Counted from the stretch's first letter, positions 35,120 to 44,637 are shown. The stretch is DNA of 47,467 nucleotides from Gammaproteobacteria bacterium (GCA_027296625.1 JAPUIX010000178.1:1-47467); one strand, 5' to 3'. Notes: generated from the letters alone by a model not told the origin. Made by a program: numbers and translations.

Positions 35120-35761
35120 ATGCTCGGGCAAGGCGCAGAAAGGCACCTCGATGGCCGCTGGGTCAGTGTGTCGGCGGAACGAAACAAAGGGCCGATCCTT
35201 GAAATACTGAAGCGCATTCTTCCTTCCAAGAGTTTAGTTCTCGAAATTGGGAGCGGCACTGGGCAGCACGTAGTGCATTTCGCGAGTGCGCTGCCGGCGC
35301 TGACCTGGCAGCCGAGTGATCCCGATGGCGAATTTCGCGAGTCCATATCCCTGTGGGCAACTGCGGAGAAGCTCAGCAATGTGAATGTCCCCGTTGATCT
35401 GGATGTCTGTCGGCACCCCTGGCCGGTTCCCAACGTCGATGCGGTCTTATCGATTAATATGGTCCACATCGCGCCATGGGCAGCAACAGAAGCACTGCTT
35501 GCCGGTGCAAGCGATGTGCTTTCTGACGGCGGGGTGTTATATCTGTACGGACCCTATCGGCGTTTTGGGCGCCACACGGCGCCAAGTAATGAAGCATTTG
35601 ATGCGCAGTTGCGTGGGCGAAATCCGGATTGGGGTCTTAGAGATATGGAAGAGGTTGTTCGGCTTGCCGAGGATGCCGGATTTGAGCATGGTGAGACGAT
35701 TAACATGCCGGCGAATAATTTTAGCCTCGTTTTCCGGAAAGGGACCGCCACACGCAAATAA
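35120..35761 (+). CDS. DUF938 family SAM-dependent methyltransferase
   Basis: A 213-residue class I methyltransferase of the DUF938 family. AERNKGPILEILKRILPSKSLVLEIGSGTGQHVVHFASALPALTWQPSDPD is diagnostic; GSGTGQH is SAM motif I. INMVHIAPWAATEALLAGASDVLSDGGVLYLYGPYR and NPDWGLRDMEEVVRLAEDAGF match the rest of the family. The substrate is unknown. The ATG at 35120 gives about ten residues before the usual family start and has no ribosome site, so the N-terminus is uncertain. The preceding 140 bases contain only a short AGCAAY-type simple repeat (35080-35106). Confidence 0.92.
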   Translation: MLGQGAERHLDGRWVSVSAERNKGPILEILKRILPSKSLVLEIGSGTGQHVVHFASALPALTWQPSDPDGEFRESISLWATAEKLSNVNVPVDLDVCRHPWPVPNVDAVLSINMVHIAPWAATEALLAGASDVLSDGGVLYLYGPYRRFGRHTAPSNEAFDAQLRGRNPDWGLRDMEEVVRLAEDAGFEHGETINMPANNFSLVFRKGTATRK

Positions 35762-35832
35762 GTGACTAGCCGCCGAGAAGCGCCTGGACTCTATATGATT
35801 GCGCCGGGGTGGACATGTTTGACAGACCGTAG

Positions 35833-36366
35833 GATTGCCCGGAAATTTTCAAGGAGAAGGGGATTGAATTCAGAAATTGCAACGTCGAGATCGATGAATT
35901 TCCCTTTCCCGATGACTCCTTCGACGTAGTGACCTGCTGTCAGGTCTTGGAACATTTCGTCGGTTCATCACTGGGAACGATGGCTGAAATCAAGCGGGTT
36001 CTGCACCCAGGTGGCATCCTGGAAGTGGACGTACCCAACGTCGTCTGTTTCCGAAACAGGAGCCGGATCCTACGCGGTAAGAACATCACCTTTGATTACA
36101 AGAAGCACTACCTCTATGAAGAGTCGGTACTGTACAAGGGACATTCCTTCTACCCCATGCGGCATAACCGGGAATTCACCCGGGATGAGCTGTATCTACT
36201 GCTCGACTGTGCTGGCTTCGACGATATCAGGGTCTCCTTTCTCAAATCCAGAAGGCAGCGCACCGGCCTGGAGCGGATCCGTTCGGTGGGCTCGGCGCTG
36301 CGGGACGCGGTCCCTTCTTTGCGAAAGTCGCTGATCGCCTTGGCCTACAAGCCACAGGTCTCATGA
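35833..36366 (+). pseudogene. 5'-truncated class I SAM methyltransferase
   Basis: The frame is open from 35833 (after a TAG) to 36366 and reads FKEKGIEFRNCNVEIDEFPFPDDSFDVVTCCQVLEHF, then EIKRVLHPGGILEVDVPNVVCF. This is the middle and end of a methyltransferase similar to glycan-locus or cell-wall types. SAM motif I and the first 50-60 residues are missing. No ATG, GTG or TTG occurs in frame before 35929, where a GTG lies inside the conserved DSFDVV segment. No ribosome site is seen. A pseudogene or a recombination remnant is most likely. Confidence 0.7.
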
Positions 36367-36417
36367 AATAGTGATGTAGAACGTGGCATCTGACCTAACG
36401 AAACACCCCGGAGAAGC

Positions 36418-37062
36418 ATGGGCACTCACAGCCGATCGTTAGCCCTTAGCCTATCGCTGCTGCTGGCAATCGCTTCGGCTCCGCTGGGCGCCGGAGAGGG
36501 CAATGATGTGCTTGAGACGGTCAGCGAAGAGTACCCGATCCCACATCATGGCGTACTCACGCTGGATGTTCCCGTCCCCTGGCAGGCCGTGTTTTACCAG
36601 CCTCTATATAAGCAGTTTCCTTCGATCACGTTTTCTCCGCTTAAATCGAAAAGCTTCCAATTGTTCGTCACGGTCTTTTGGAACACGGCTTATGACGGCG
36701 ATCTCAGCCATCCAGAGTCAATCAGACAACTGGTCGAGCGGGTCGGCGAGGAGGCCCTTGTTCACTCCGATGAAGAGGAATTGATGCTAAAGCCGATCGA
36801 AGGAACGGACCTGCCAGGCTATCTCTTTGACTTGTCTGATGAATCAGCACCAGAAGGGGACTACAAGTACCTTACTCAGGGTGCCATCGGTGTTGATGAC
36901 TTGGTTTTGACCTTCACGCTGCTCGCCCACGAGCGTGATTCCCGTGAGCGCGAGGCGGCCCTGGAGATGCTAAAGAGCGCTCGCCAGAGAGAGTATCGCC
37001 AGGACGTGCGTGCGTCTTTACCATTGACTACGGCAAGCATCGCAGGCAACAGCCCGGATTAA
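36418..37062 (+). CDS. Secreted/periplasmic protein of unknown function
   Basis: A 214-residue protein with a clear signal peptide (residues 1-25, LALSLSLLLAIASAPLGAG). I do not recognise a family. The mature part has aromatic and beta-rich stretches (VLTLDVPVPWQAVFYQPLYKQFPSITFSPLKSKSFQLFVTVFW) and a helical C-terminal third (ERDSREREAALEMLKSARQREYR). The GGAG site and ATG at 36418 are convincing. The next gene downstream is msrB, 471 bases away with the sRNA candidate between. A lone envelope protein, perhaps stress-related; nothing stronger can be said. Confidence 0.8.
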   Translation: MGTHSRSLALSLSLLLAIASAPLGAGEGNDVLETVSEEYPIPHHGVLTLDVPVPWQAVFYQPLYKQFPSITFSPLKSKSFQLFVTVFWNTAYDGDLSHPESIRQLVERVGEEALVHSDEEELMLKPIEGTDLPGYLFDLSDESAPEGDYKYLTQGAIGVDDLVLTFTLLAHERDSREREAALEMLKSARQREYRQDVRASLPLTTASIAGNSPD

Positions 37063-37141
37063 GAGATCGACGCTTCTATAAGGGCTAACTACCAGCCGAA
37101 TAGGCTGTGTTAGAAGCACTTCCCAGAGAAATTTCTTGATT

Positions 37142-37157
37142 TGTGACGTGCGTCATG
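37142..37157. promoter_or_regulatory. Weak CRP-like site
   Basis: TGTGACGTGCGTCATG has TGTGA-N6-TCAtg. It lies 53 bases (about five helical turns) upstream of the stronger site and shares its face of the helix. Confidence 0.4.
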
Positions 37158-37194
37158 AATCAGTAAGGTCATTAACGAGATGGAATTTTGTTTT

Positions 37195-37210
37195 TGTGAT
37201 TTGATTCACA
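37195..37210. promoter_or_regulatory. CRP-like site
   Basis: TGTGATTTGATTCACA is an exact TGTGA-N6-TCACA, the CRP core consensus. Its centre (37202.5) is 41.5 bases from the predicted RNA start, the class II CRP geometry. Confidence 0.65.
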
Positions 37211-37231
37211 GTATTCAGATCCGATCTTTAT

Positions 37232-37237
37232 TAATAT
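37232..37237 (+). promoter_or_regulatory. -10 element of sRNA promoter
   Basis: TAATAT is a fair -10 hexamer. With a start at about 37244 it places the CRP-like site at -41.5. The -35 region is overlapped by that site, as expected for an activator-dependent promoter. Confidence 0.5.
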
Positions 37238-37243
37238 TGTAAC

Positions 37244-37333
37244 CGCTCATCATAACCTCCCATGATGATCTTATTGCTCGGTACTTGCTCTTACCCTCCT
37301 CCTCCCACCTAGAGCAGTACCGGGCACTTTTTT
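37244..37333 (+). ncRNA. Candidate small RNA with two C-rich anti-Shine-Dalgarno loops
   Basis: About 90 bases. Hairpin 1 (TCATCAT 37247-37253 with ATGATGA 37262-37268) has a perfect 7-bp stem and the loop AACCTCCC. Hairpin 2 (37275-37291 with 37311-37326) has a 16-bp stem with one bulged T and one G-U pair, and its 19-base loop contains CCCTCCTCCTCCCACC. It is followed by six Ts. Both loops can pair with Shine-Dalgarno sequences. Alphaproteobacterial cuckoo/CcsR RNAs and Xanthomonas sX13 use similar loops. No open reading frame explains the sequence. Confidence 0.65.
37275..37333 (+). terminator. Terminator hairpin of the sRNA
   Basis: The strong stem at 37275-37291/37311-37326 followed by T37328-T37333 is a Rho-independent terminator and also the second C-rich loop of the RNA. 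Confidence 0.8.
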
Positions 37334-37533
37334 ACCCCGAGATCCTCGGCCCCCACAGGCCCAGCCGCGATGAAATCCCTTGCCGCCTTTGCTGAGTCCT
37401 CGCGGCCGTGTGCTCGCCTCATTGGGTTTGTGCTTGTCTGAGCTAGGCTCGAAACACTCGAGTGCGCTATGATGTGGGAAATTCCGTCTAAGTCAGCACA
37501 GAGATCTAGACGACTCAGCAGTTTGAACGTGTC

Positions 37534-37947
37534 GTGGACGATAAACATAATCGATTAGATGAGGAGTGGCGGCAGTTGCTGTCGCCTGAGGCGTACGCCG
37601 TCTGTAGGAAAAAAGGGACAGAACGGCCCTTTAGCGGCAAATATCACGATTGCAAGGAAGAGGGTGTTTACCTATGTGTCTGTTGTGGCACGGCGTTGTT
37701 CCACTCCGAGACTAAGTTTGATTCGGGGACAGGTTGGCCAAGCTTCTCGGCACCGATCGCTGAAGAAAACATCAGCGCGAAATCAGACAATAGCGATGGT
37801 ATGCGTCGTATCGAGGTGCTCTGTCGGACCTGTGATGCCCATCTTGGTCACGTGTTCGACGATGGCCCAGCACCCGCAAATCAGCGTTACTGTGTTAACT
37901 CTGTCGCACTAGCGTTTGAGAAAAAAAGCGATCAATCAAAAAGCTAG
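37534..37947 (+). CDS. msrB: Peptide-methionine (R)-S-oxide reductase
   Basis: A 137-residue methionine-R-sulfoxide reductase that repairs oxidised methionine in proteins. The structural zinc is held by Cys48/Cys51 (LCVCCG) and Cys97/Cys100 (LCRTCD). GTGWPSF and HLGHVFDDGP are the MsrB signatures. The catalytic Cys120 is in RYCVNSVAL. A resolving Cys near residue 63 in some relatives is replaced here, so a thioredoxin-independent or single-Cys mechanism is possible. It starts with GTG at 37534 without a good ribosome site. It has no signal peptide and is cytoplasmic. Confidence 0.95.
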   Translation: MDDKHNRLDEEWRQLLSPEAYAVCRKKGTERPFSGKYHDCKEEGVYLCVCCGTALFHSETKFDSGTGWPSFSAPIAEENISAKSDNSDGMRRIEVLCRTCDAHLGHVFDDGPAPANQRYCVNSVALAFEKKSDQSKS

Positions 37948-38005
37948 ACTTATCCACGACCCTAGCCCGGGCCCCGCTGATTGATGCGTATAGATTATTT
38001 GAGCT

Positions 38006-38380
38006 ATGACAGACCTTGCCGAGAGACGCTGTAAGCCCTGTGAAGGGGGTGTCCAACCATTGGGTAAGGCCCAAGCGTTGGAATTGGGGGCCCAGGTGGC
38101 AAGCTGGTCTCTCGATGATGCAGGGACCCGAATCAGCAAGACCTATCAGTTCAAGAATTATTATCAAACGATGGCCTTTGTAAACGCGGTCGCCTGGGTC
38201 GCCCATCACGAGGATCACCATCCCGATATGGAAGTCAGTTGGAACCGCTGTGTGGTTCACTATACCACCCACGCAATCAATGGCTTGTCTGAGAACGATT
38301 TCATCTGCGCTGCCAAGGTAGACCACTTATTTATGGGGGAACAGGGCCAATCGGGGACGATTACGGCGCAAGGCACTTGA
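38006..38380 (+). CDS. phhB: 4a-hydroxytetrahydrobiopterin dehydratase (pterin-4a-carbinolamine dehydratase)
   Basis: A 124-residue PCD/DCoH-family protein that dehydrates 4a-hydroxytetrahydropterin after aromatic hydroxylases. The active-site segment is VAWVAHHEDHHPDMEVSWNRCVVHYTTHAINGLSENDFICAAK, with the HHPD motif and the later His conserved. No phenylalanine hydroxylase gene is in the window; in other bacteria PCD may also serve molybdopterin-related or other pterin chemistry. The extra 15 residues at the N-terminus include CKPCEGG, seen in many proteobacterial members. Confidence 0.94.
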   Translation: MTDLAERRCKPCEGGVQPLGKAQALELGAQVASWSLDDAGTRISKTYQFKNYYQTMAFVNAVAWVAHHEDHHPDMEVSWNRCVVHYTTHAINGLSENDFICAAKVDHLFMGEQGQSGTITAQGT

Positions 38381-38452
38381 TTCAAGCGAAACCCCACGGG
38401 GCACAGTCCTTGGAGAAGCCCTCAAGAGGGTGGTCCGCCCGAGGGCAGCGGT

Positions 38453-39859
38453 CTAGTTTGGTTGATCGGGGTCTGCCGGTTCGAACCACGCGAGACTTTC
38501 GTGGAGTTTCACGACGTCTCCCACAATGATCAGACTGGGTGGGTGAATTTCGTGCTCCTTGATGATTTCGGGCAGCGTTTGTAACGTCGCAGCAAACACC
38601 CGCTGTTTTTGTGTTGTACCCTGCTGAACCAGCGCCGCGGGAGTTCCGGCGCCCATCCCATGGGCGATCAATTCACGACATAGAACATCTATCCCATGGA
38701 CACCCATGTAAACTGCAATGGTCTGCTTAGGCTGGACGAGCGCGTTCCAGTTTAGGTTCATCGAGCCATCTTTCAGGTGTGCTGTGACGAAAATGCAGGA
38801 GTGGGCGTGATCCCGATGGGTAAGCGGGATGCCCGCATAGCAGGCGCACCCGGACGCGGCGGTAATGCCTGGTACGACCTGAAATGGAATGCCTTCTGCT
38901 GAAAGCGTCTCGATCTCTTCACCACCCCGCCCAAATATGAACGGATCACCGCCCTTGAGGCGCAGTACCCGATTCCCTTCTTTGGCAAGCCGCACCAAAA
39001 TTTCGGTTATCTCCTGTTGCCCCATGGCATGTTGGCCTTTCTCCTTGCCCACGTAGATCCTTTTGGCGTCTTTGCGCGTTAATTCTAGGAGGGCGGGGGC
39101 GACCAGACGGTCATATAGCACGACGTCAGCCTGCTGCATGAGCCGCAGCGCACGAAATGTCAGCAGGTCTGGATCACCGGGGCCACCACCCACCAGATAG
39201 ATCTCCCCCACGGATTGTGGGCTTGAGGCCGTCTCGTCCAGTTCGCTTTCTAGGGCGGCTAGGGCGGCTTTGTCCTGTCCAGCGAACAACATTTCAGCGA
39301 TCGGCCCCTGCAGGATCTGCTCCCAGAACCGGCGACGGTCTCTCATCTTGGGGAAGCGTTTCTTCACTCTGCCACGGAAATCGGCCATCAAGGTTGCGAG
39401 GCGTCCGTATGCGGCAGGTATCATCGTTTCGAGGCGCGCGCGGAGAAGCCGTGCCAGCACCGGTGAGGCACCTCCCGTCGATATCGCAATCTGTACAGGT
39501 GCGCGGTCAACGATCGAAGGCATGATGAAAGTGCACAGTTCTGGACTATCAACAACGTTGACGGGGATATTGCGTGCCTGTGCAAGCTCGGAGACACGTT
39601 GATTGAGTTTGCCGTCATCCGTTGCCGCGATGACGAGCGCGCAGTCATCGAGGTGCTTGGCGGAAAAATTTTTTGCCTTGTGATCGATCCGGTTATCTGC
39701 GAGTAGTTGCGTGAGCTCTTCATTCAGCGTCGGAGAAACAACCCGCACCTGGGCTTCTGCTTGCAAGAGGCGAGCTATCTTCCGTACAGCGACATCCCCG
39801 CCACCCACCACGAGGCACAGCCGACCTTTTGCATTAAAGACAATGGGGAGAAATGTCAT
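38453..39859 (-). CDS. cysG: Siroheme synthase CysG (three activities)
   Basis: A 468-residue fused enzyme making siroheme from uroporphyrinogen III. Residues 1-150 form the precorrin-2 dehydrogenase and ferrochelatase Rossmann part (VVGGGDVAVRKIARLL at 18-32, ATDDGKLNQRV, STGGASPVLARLLRARLE). Residues 150-210 are the sirohaem-synthase dimerisation segment. From residue 221 the SUMT domain begins with YLVGGGPGDPDLLTFRALRLMQQADVVLYDRLV; KGGDPFIFGRGGEE and TAASGCACYAGIPLTHRDHA follow. The full fusion suggests an assimilatory sulfite or nitrite reductase elsewhere. It converges with the pterin dehydratase. Confidence 0.97.
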   Translation of the reverse strand: MTFLPIVFNAKGRLCLVVGGGDVAVRKIARLLQAEAQVRVVSPTLNEELTQLLADNRIDHKAKNFSAKHLDDCALVIAATDDGKLNQRVSELAQARNIPVNVVDSPELCTFIMPSIVDRAPVQIAISTGGASPVLARLLRARLETMIPAAYGRLATLMADFRGRVKKRFPKMRDRRRFWEQILQGPIAEMLFAGQDKAALAALESELDETASSPQSVGEIYLVGGGPGDPDLLTFRALRLMQQADVVLYDRLVAPALLELTRKDAKRIYVGKEKGQHAMGQQEITEILVRLAKEGNRVLRLKGGDPFIFGRGGEEIETLSAEGIPFQVVPGITAASGCACYAGIPLTHRDHAHSCIFVTAHLKDGSMNLNWNALVQPKQTIAVYMGVHGIDVLCRELIAHGMGAGTPAALVQQGTTQKQRVFAATLQTLPEIIKEHEIHPPSLIIVGDVVKLHESLAWFEPADPDQPN

Positions 39860-39907
39860 AAAGAGGGCAGGCAGAGCGCAGTTGCGTTGAAGATGGGCCT
39901 CAACGAC

Positions 39908-40474
39908 TCAGGCCTTAGGCAAGGTAACACCTTTCTGTCCCTGGTATTTCCCTTCCCTGTCCTTGTAGGAGGTCTCGCACACTTCATCCGATTCAAGAAA
40001 GAGCACCTGGGCTATGCCTTCGTTGGCGTAGATCTTGGCGGGAAGCGGTGTTGAGTTGGAAAACTCCAACGTAACGTGGCCTTCCCACTCCGGTTCAAGG
40101 GGTGTGACATTGACAATGATTCCGCAGCGGGCATAGGTTGACTTGCCAACGCAGATCGTAAGGATGTTTCGTGGGATACGAAAATATTCCACGGTACGGG
40201 CGAGTGCAAATGAATTCGGCGGAATAATGCAGATGTCGGCCTTAACGTCAACGAAGCTATCGGCGTCGAAATTTTTAGGATCGACGATGGCGGAGTTTAT
40301 ATTTGTGAACACTTTGAACTCGTTGGCGCATCGGACATCGTAGCCGTAACTGGATGTCCCATAGGAAACCAGGCGGCCGTTATCGTTGTGCCTTACCTGC
40401 GAAGCCTCAAAGGGCTCAATCATGCCGTACTCTTTTACCATACGGCGGATCCATTTATCAGATTTTACGCTCAA
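39908..40474 (-). CDS. dcd: dCTP deaminase
   Basis: A 188-residue homotrimeric enzyme that deaminates dCTP to dUTP, feeding dTMP synthesis through dUMP (ThyA is at the left end of the window). Recognised by [119 protein letters not shown], with the catalytic Glu in the [12 protein letters not shown] stretch. Length is normal. It lacks a dUTPase fusion. It starts 80 bases downstream of apbC on the same strand. Confidence 0.97.
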   Translation of the reverse strand: MSVKSDKWIRRMVKEYGMIEPFEASQVRHNDNGRLVSYGTSSYGYDVRCANEFKVFTNINSAIVDPKNFDADSFVDVKADICIIPPNSFALARTVEYFRIPRNILTICVGKSTYARCGIIVNVTPLEPEWEGHVTLEFSNSTPLPAKIYANEGIAQVLFLESDEVCETSYKDREGKYQGQKGVTLPKA

Positions 40475-40553
40475 GAACTTGGTCGCTGATTAGTAACAAT
40501 TATAGTGGTTCATAGGAAATGAAGTGTCGGCGTTGATCGTACTATGGTGACCC

Positions 40554-41645
40554 TCAATTGTTTTGAATCACTATTTTTGGGAACTTGGCCGTATAGTCCT
40601 TTGCTTGCAATGAAAGCTTTGCCGCAACCCGCCTGGCAATTTCGAGATAAATTTGGGTTGCCTTTGAGTCCGGATCCATTGCAACTGTAGGCCGGCCACT
40701 GTCTACCCCCTTCCGTATGTTGATGTCAAGGGGTAGGGCACCGAGCAGCTCGACACCATACTGTTCGGCCATTCGCGCTGCACCGCCTGCGCCAAAGATG
40801 TGTTCTTCGTGCCCGCATTGGCTGCAGACGTGCACACTCATGTTTTCGACGATTCCGAGCACGGGCACGTTCACCTTCTCGAACATTTTGAGGCCCTTGC
40901 GGGCGTCCGCTAGGGCAATATCCTGGGGCGTCGTCACAATCACCGCGCCGCTTACCGGGATCTTCTGGCTCAGGGTGAGCTGAATGTCACCGGTCCCTGG
41001 CGGCAAATCGACTACGAGATAATCAACATCTTTCCAGTTGGTGTCGCTGAGCAGTTGTTGCAGTGCTTGCGTAACCATGGGGCCACGCCAGATCATGGGC
41101 GTGTCTTCTTCGATAAGGTAGCCAATGGACATTGACTGAACATGGTAGCTGATCTTGGGTTGCACGGACTTGCCGTCAGTTGTCTCGGGCTTCCCGTGGC
41201 ATCCAAGCATCCGTGGCTGACTGGGGCCATAAATATCTGCGTCCAGGATGCCAACTGTCGCACCTTCTGCCTGCAAGGCGAGGGCGAGATTCACGGCAGT
41301 CGTGGATTTGCCGACACCGCCCTTACCGGACGCGACAGCGATGATGTTTTTGATGTTGGGTAGGGGTGTGACGCCCTTCTGGACGGCATGGATGGCAATA
41401 TTACTGTGGAGGTTTACCGAGACCTCTCCAATCCCGGCAATCCCGGCGAGTGTTTCCTTTAAGTCTCCAATAAGCTGGTCCTGATAGCCTTTTGCGGGGT
41501 ATCCGAGTTCGACGTCCACCGTTACATTGCCGTCTTTAACGGTGATGTCCTTTATTGACTTGGCCGAGACAAGATCAGTCCCTAGGTAGGGCTCCTGATA
41601 CTTGGAAAGGGCCGCTTCGACCTGCTCACGGGTGATATCGGGCAT
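40554..41645 (-). CDS. apbC: Iron-sulfur cluster carrier ATPase (Mrp/ApbC)
   Basis: A 363-residue P-loop protein of the Mrp/ApbC/NBP35 family, which carries and delivers Fe-S clusters. An N-terminal MIP18-like domain (residues 1-95) is followed by the deviant Walker A GKGGVGKST, then GILDADIYGPSQPRMLG and VDYLVVDLPPGTGDIQLTLSQ. The CxxC motif that binds the bridging cluster is in VHVCSQCGHEEHIFG. The gene lies divergently from metG, a common arrangement in gammaproteobacteria. It may serve the Fe-S proteins IspG and RsxB/C, though this is inferred. Confidence 0.96.
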   Translation of the reverse strand: MPDITREQVEAALSKYQEPYLGTDLVSAKSIKDITVKDGNVTVDVELGYPAKGYQDQLIGDLKETLAGIAGIGEVSVNLHSNIAIHAVQKGVTPLPNIKNIIAVASGKGGVGKSTTAVNLALALQAEGATVGILDADIYGPSQPRMLGCHGKPETTDGKSVQPKISYHVQSMSIGYLIEEDTPMIWRGPMVTQALQQLLSDTNWKDVDYLVVDLPPGTGDIQLTLSQKIPVSGAVIVTTPQDIALADARKGLKMFEKVNVPVLGIVENMSVHVCSQCGHEEHIFGAGGAARMAEQYGVELLGALPLDINIRKGVDSGRPTVAMDPDSKATQIYLEIARRVAAKLSLQAKDYTAKFPKIVIQNN

Positions 41646-41829
41646 GGGATGAGAGTCGCTCTAGGCCTCAGACTGCTGAGGGAGACATTTTACAACAAAT
41701 ACTGTAGGCCGTCTTACCTGGTCGCTGCGTGCATAACGCCTGCCCACAGAGGCAGTAACGGCGGTCGGTGGCGCTGACTGACACATGGTGATACCTTAGG
41801 CGCGCATTTTTTTCAGTGAAACAAGGGGC

Positions 41830-43881
41830 ATGTCGGAACCGATCCGAAAGATTCTGGTAACCAGCGCCTTGCCCTATGCGAATGGGCCGATCCATATCGG
41901 CCATCTTGTCGAGTACATCCAGACAGATATCTGGGCGCGCTTCCAGAAGATGCGTGGGCATGAGTGCTATTACGTCTGTGCGGATGATGCGCATGGGACG
42001 CCGATCATGCTGCGAGCTCAGCAGGATGGCATCAGCCCCGAGCAATTAATTGAGCGTGTCGGCCGGGAGCACCGGGCGGATTTCGCCGACTTCGCTATTG
42101 ATTTTGATAATTATCACACCACGCGGTCACCCGAGAATCGCGCGCTTGCCAATACCCTATACGAGCGATTGCGCGATGCCGGCCATATCTCTCGCCGCAC
42201 GATTCGCCAGGCCTATGACCCTCAGAAAAAGATGTTTCTCCCGGACCGCTTTATCCGCGGTGAGTGCCCCAATTGCGGATCGGCGGACCAGTACGGGGAC
42301 AGCTGCGAGGTCTGTGGTGCCACGTACTCTCCTGTTGATTTGAAAAACCCGGTTTCAGCCCTCTCTGGTGCGACGCCAGTTGAGAAGGAATCCGAGCATT
42401 ATTTTTTCAAGCTGGGCAACTTCGAGGCGATGTTAAAAAAGTGGACTCAGGCGGGGCATCTGCAACTGGAAGTAGTCAACAAGCTCGAAGAGTGGTTTCA
42501 AGCGGGTCTTAGGGAATGGGATATCTCTCGAGACGAACCGTATTTTGGTTTCGAAATCCCGGACGCTCCGGGCAAATTTTTCTACGTTTGGCTGGATGCG
42601 CCGATTGGATATCTTGCGAGTTTCAAACAGCTGTGCAATCGGGAAGGACTGGATTTCGATGCCTTTATTGGTGCAGGGAGCACGGCGGAGATGTATCACT
42701 TTATTGGTAAGGATATTATCTATTTCCACGCCCTGTTTTGGCCCGCAATGCTGGAAGGTGCCGGGCTACGTACACCAACCGCCATCTTTGCCCATGGGTT
42801 TTTAACGGTCAATGGGCGAAAGATGTCAAAGTCCCGTGGCACTTTCGTCACTGCACGGGCCTACCTCGATCACCTGAACCCAGAATTCCTGCGCTACTAT
42901 TTTGCCAGTAAGTTGGGTAATGGCATCGATGATATTGATCTGAACTTGGAGGACTTCGTTCAACGAGTCAATGCCGACATCGTAGGCAAGGTCGTGAATA
43001 TTGCGAGCCGATGTGCTGGCTTTATCAGTAAACGGTTTGACGGCCGCTTGTCGGATGACATTGCAGCGCCAGAACTACTTGAATCGTTTATTGCCGCTGG
43101 CGACGAGATCGCCAGTGCTTACGAGTCACGTGAGTATGCAAAGGCCATGCGAGACGTGATGGCCTTAGCGGACAAGGCCAATCAATATATTGATGAAAGA
43201 AAGCCGTGGGTCATTGCAAAGGAAAAGGGCAAGGACAGCGAGCTACAGGCTATCTGCACGATGGGGTTCAATCTGTTCCGTGTGCTGATGGGCTACCTTG
43301 CGCCTGTCTTACCCGTGATGGCTTCAAAGGTCGAAAAATTCTTGAAGATTGAACCATTGACTTGGGATAGCATTGGAGAGCCTCTTACTAATCATGTCAT
43401 TGGCAAATTTGAACCGTTAATGACTCGAGTTGAAGGTTCAGAGGTTAACGCTATGATCGAGGCATCCAAGTCCGACCTTGCGGCCGCCGAGGGCGATTCA
43501 TCGAACAATGGCTCGAATCCGACACCTACTTCGAAAGTAAGCGAGAAAACTGTGGAGCAGATTAATCACGAAGACTTTGCCAAATTAGATTTGCGCATTG
43601 CACGCATCAATAAGGCTGAACACGTTGAGGGTGCGGACAAGTTATTACGCCTTGAGTTAGATCTTGGTGGTGAGATGCGCTCTGTGTATGCAGGTATTAA
43701 GGCTGCTTATTCACCGGAGGAGCTTGAAGGTAAGCTTACGGTCGTGTTAGCTAACCTGGCGCCGCGCAAGACGCGCTTTGGTATATCCGAAGGCATGGTG
43801 CTTGCCGCTGGGCCCGGTGGCAAGGACATCTGGTTGTTGCATCCGGACCCCGGGGCCGAGCCTGGGATGAAGGTCAAATAA
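41830..43881 (+). CDS. metG: Methionyl-tRNA synthetase
   Basis: A 683-residue class I synthetase charging tRNA-Met. HIGH is at residues 22-25 ([17 protein letters not shown]). The zinc knuckle cysteines are 146, 149, 159 and 162 (CPNCG...CEVCG). KMSKS is at 331-335. The anticodon-binding helical domain follows. From about residue 575 the C-terminal EMAP-like tRNA-binding domain ([32 protein letters not shown]) is attached as in E. coli MetG. The AAGGGG ribosome site precedes the ATG. It is divergent from apbC and followed by rsxA. Confidence 0.97.
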   Translation: MSEPIRKILVTSALPYANGPIHIGHLVEYIQTDIWARFQKMRGHECYYVCADDAHGTPIMLRAQQDGISPEQLIERVGREHRADFADFAIDFDNYHTTRSPENRALANTLYERLRDAGHISRRTIRQAYDPQKKMFLPDRFIRGECPNCGSADQYGDSCEVCGATYSPVDLKNPVSALSGATPVEKESEHYFFKLGNFEAMLKKWTQAGHLQLEVVNKLEEWFQAGLREWDISRDEPYFGFEIPDAPGKFFYVWLDAPIGYLASFKQLCNREGLDFDAFIGAGSTAEMYHFIGKDIIYFHALFWPAMLEGAGLRTPTAIFAHGFLTVNGRKMSKSRGTFVTARAYLDHLNPEFLRYYFASKLGNGIDDIDLNLEDFVQRVNADIVGKVVNIASRCAGFISKRFDGRLSDDIAAPELLESFIAAGDEIASAYESREYAKAMRDVMALADKANQYIDERKPWVIAKEKGKDSELQAICTMGFNLFRVLMGYLAPVLPVMASKVEKFLKIEPLTWDSIGEPLTNHVIGKFEPLMTRVEGSEVNAMIEASKSDLAAAEGDSSNNGSNPTPTSKVSEKTVEQINHEDFAKLDLRIARINKAEHVEGADKLLRLELDLGGEMRSVYAGIKAAYSPEELEGKLTVVLANLAPRKTRFGISEGMVLAAGPGGKDIWLLHPDPGAEPGMKVK

Positions 43882-43904
43882 GCTAGAATCACTCCCGAAG
43901 TTGG

Positions 43905-43929
43905 CGTGTCTTTGGGGCGGGACACGTTT
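43905..43929 (+). terminator. Possible weak terminator after metG
   Basis: CGTGTC (43905-43910) pairs with GACACG (43921-43926) around a 10-base loop and is followed by TTTG. The T-run is too short for confidence. Confidence 0.3.
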
Positions 43930-44055
43930 GTCCAAATTGGGCGTCTGTGATTTGTGGCGGAGAATGGGTATCTAGCAGCTGCTATCGTACTTGTCGCCGT
44001 AACAACAGATGTTCATACTTGCTGGAAATATCAAGGCCCCGTAGCATGCGATCTT

Positions 44056-44637
44056 GTGAGCGAATACGCGCTGATCCTCGCCAGCACTGTACTGGTAAAT
44101 AATCTGGTACTCGACCGACTACTCGGTGTGTGCCCCTTCTACGCGGTGTCGCGTAAGGTGGAAACTGCCATCGGGCTTTCCTGTGCGACGCTGTTTGTTC
44201 TCACGCTGGCCTCAGCAAGTAGCTACCTGGTGTTTACGTACCTTTTGGTCCCGCTAGGTATTGAGTATCTGCGCATCATTGTATTTATCCTTGTAGTTGC
44301 GGTTGTAGCGCAGTTCACGCAGTGGGCGATCGATGCGGTAAGTCCGTCTTTCTATCATCTATTGGGGATCTTTTTGCCCCTTGCCGCTGTTAACTGTGCG
44401 GTCTTGGGTGTGGCACTCATCAATCTTCAGGAGCCCCACAGCTTCATCCAATCATGCGTTTATGGCTTCGGTGCCGGCCTTGGGTTTTCGATCGTGTTGA
44501 TTTTGTTCTCAAGTCTGCGTGAGCGACTTGCCGTTGCCGACGTGCCAAGGCCGTTTCAGGGAGCATCTATCGCGTTGGTAACGCTCGGATTGATGTCTAT
44601 CGCCTTTATGGGCTTTGCCGGGCTAGTGAAGGGATGA
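44056..44637 (+). CDS. rsxA: Electron transport complex subunit RsxA/RnfA
   Basis: A 193-residue inner-membrane subunit of the Rsx/Rnf complex, which couples electron transfer between NADH and ferredoxin to ion movement; in E. coli Rsx also resets SoxR. Six helices are expected. The start is a GTG at 44056 giving [28 protein letters not shown], which aligns with family MTDYLLLLISTVLVNNFVLVKFLG. The frame runs 34 codons upstream, but that extension is not homologous. Its stop overlaps rsxB by 4 bases. Conserved NNLVL and [11 protein letters not shown] motifs are present. Confidence 0.93.
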   Translation: MSEYALILASTVLVNNLVLDRLLGVCPFYAVSRKVETAIGLSCATLFVLTLASASSYLVFTYLLVPLGIEYLRIIVFILVVAVVAQFTQWAIDAVSPSFYHLLGIFLPLAAVNCAVLGVALINLQEPHSFIQSCVYGFGAGLGFSIVLILFSSLRERLAVADVPRPFQGASIALVTLGLMSIAFMGFAGLVKG

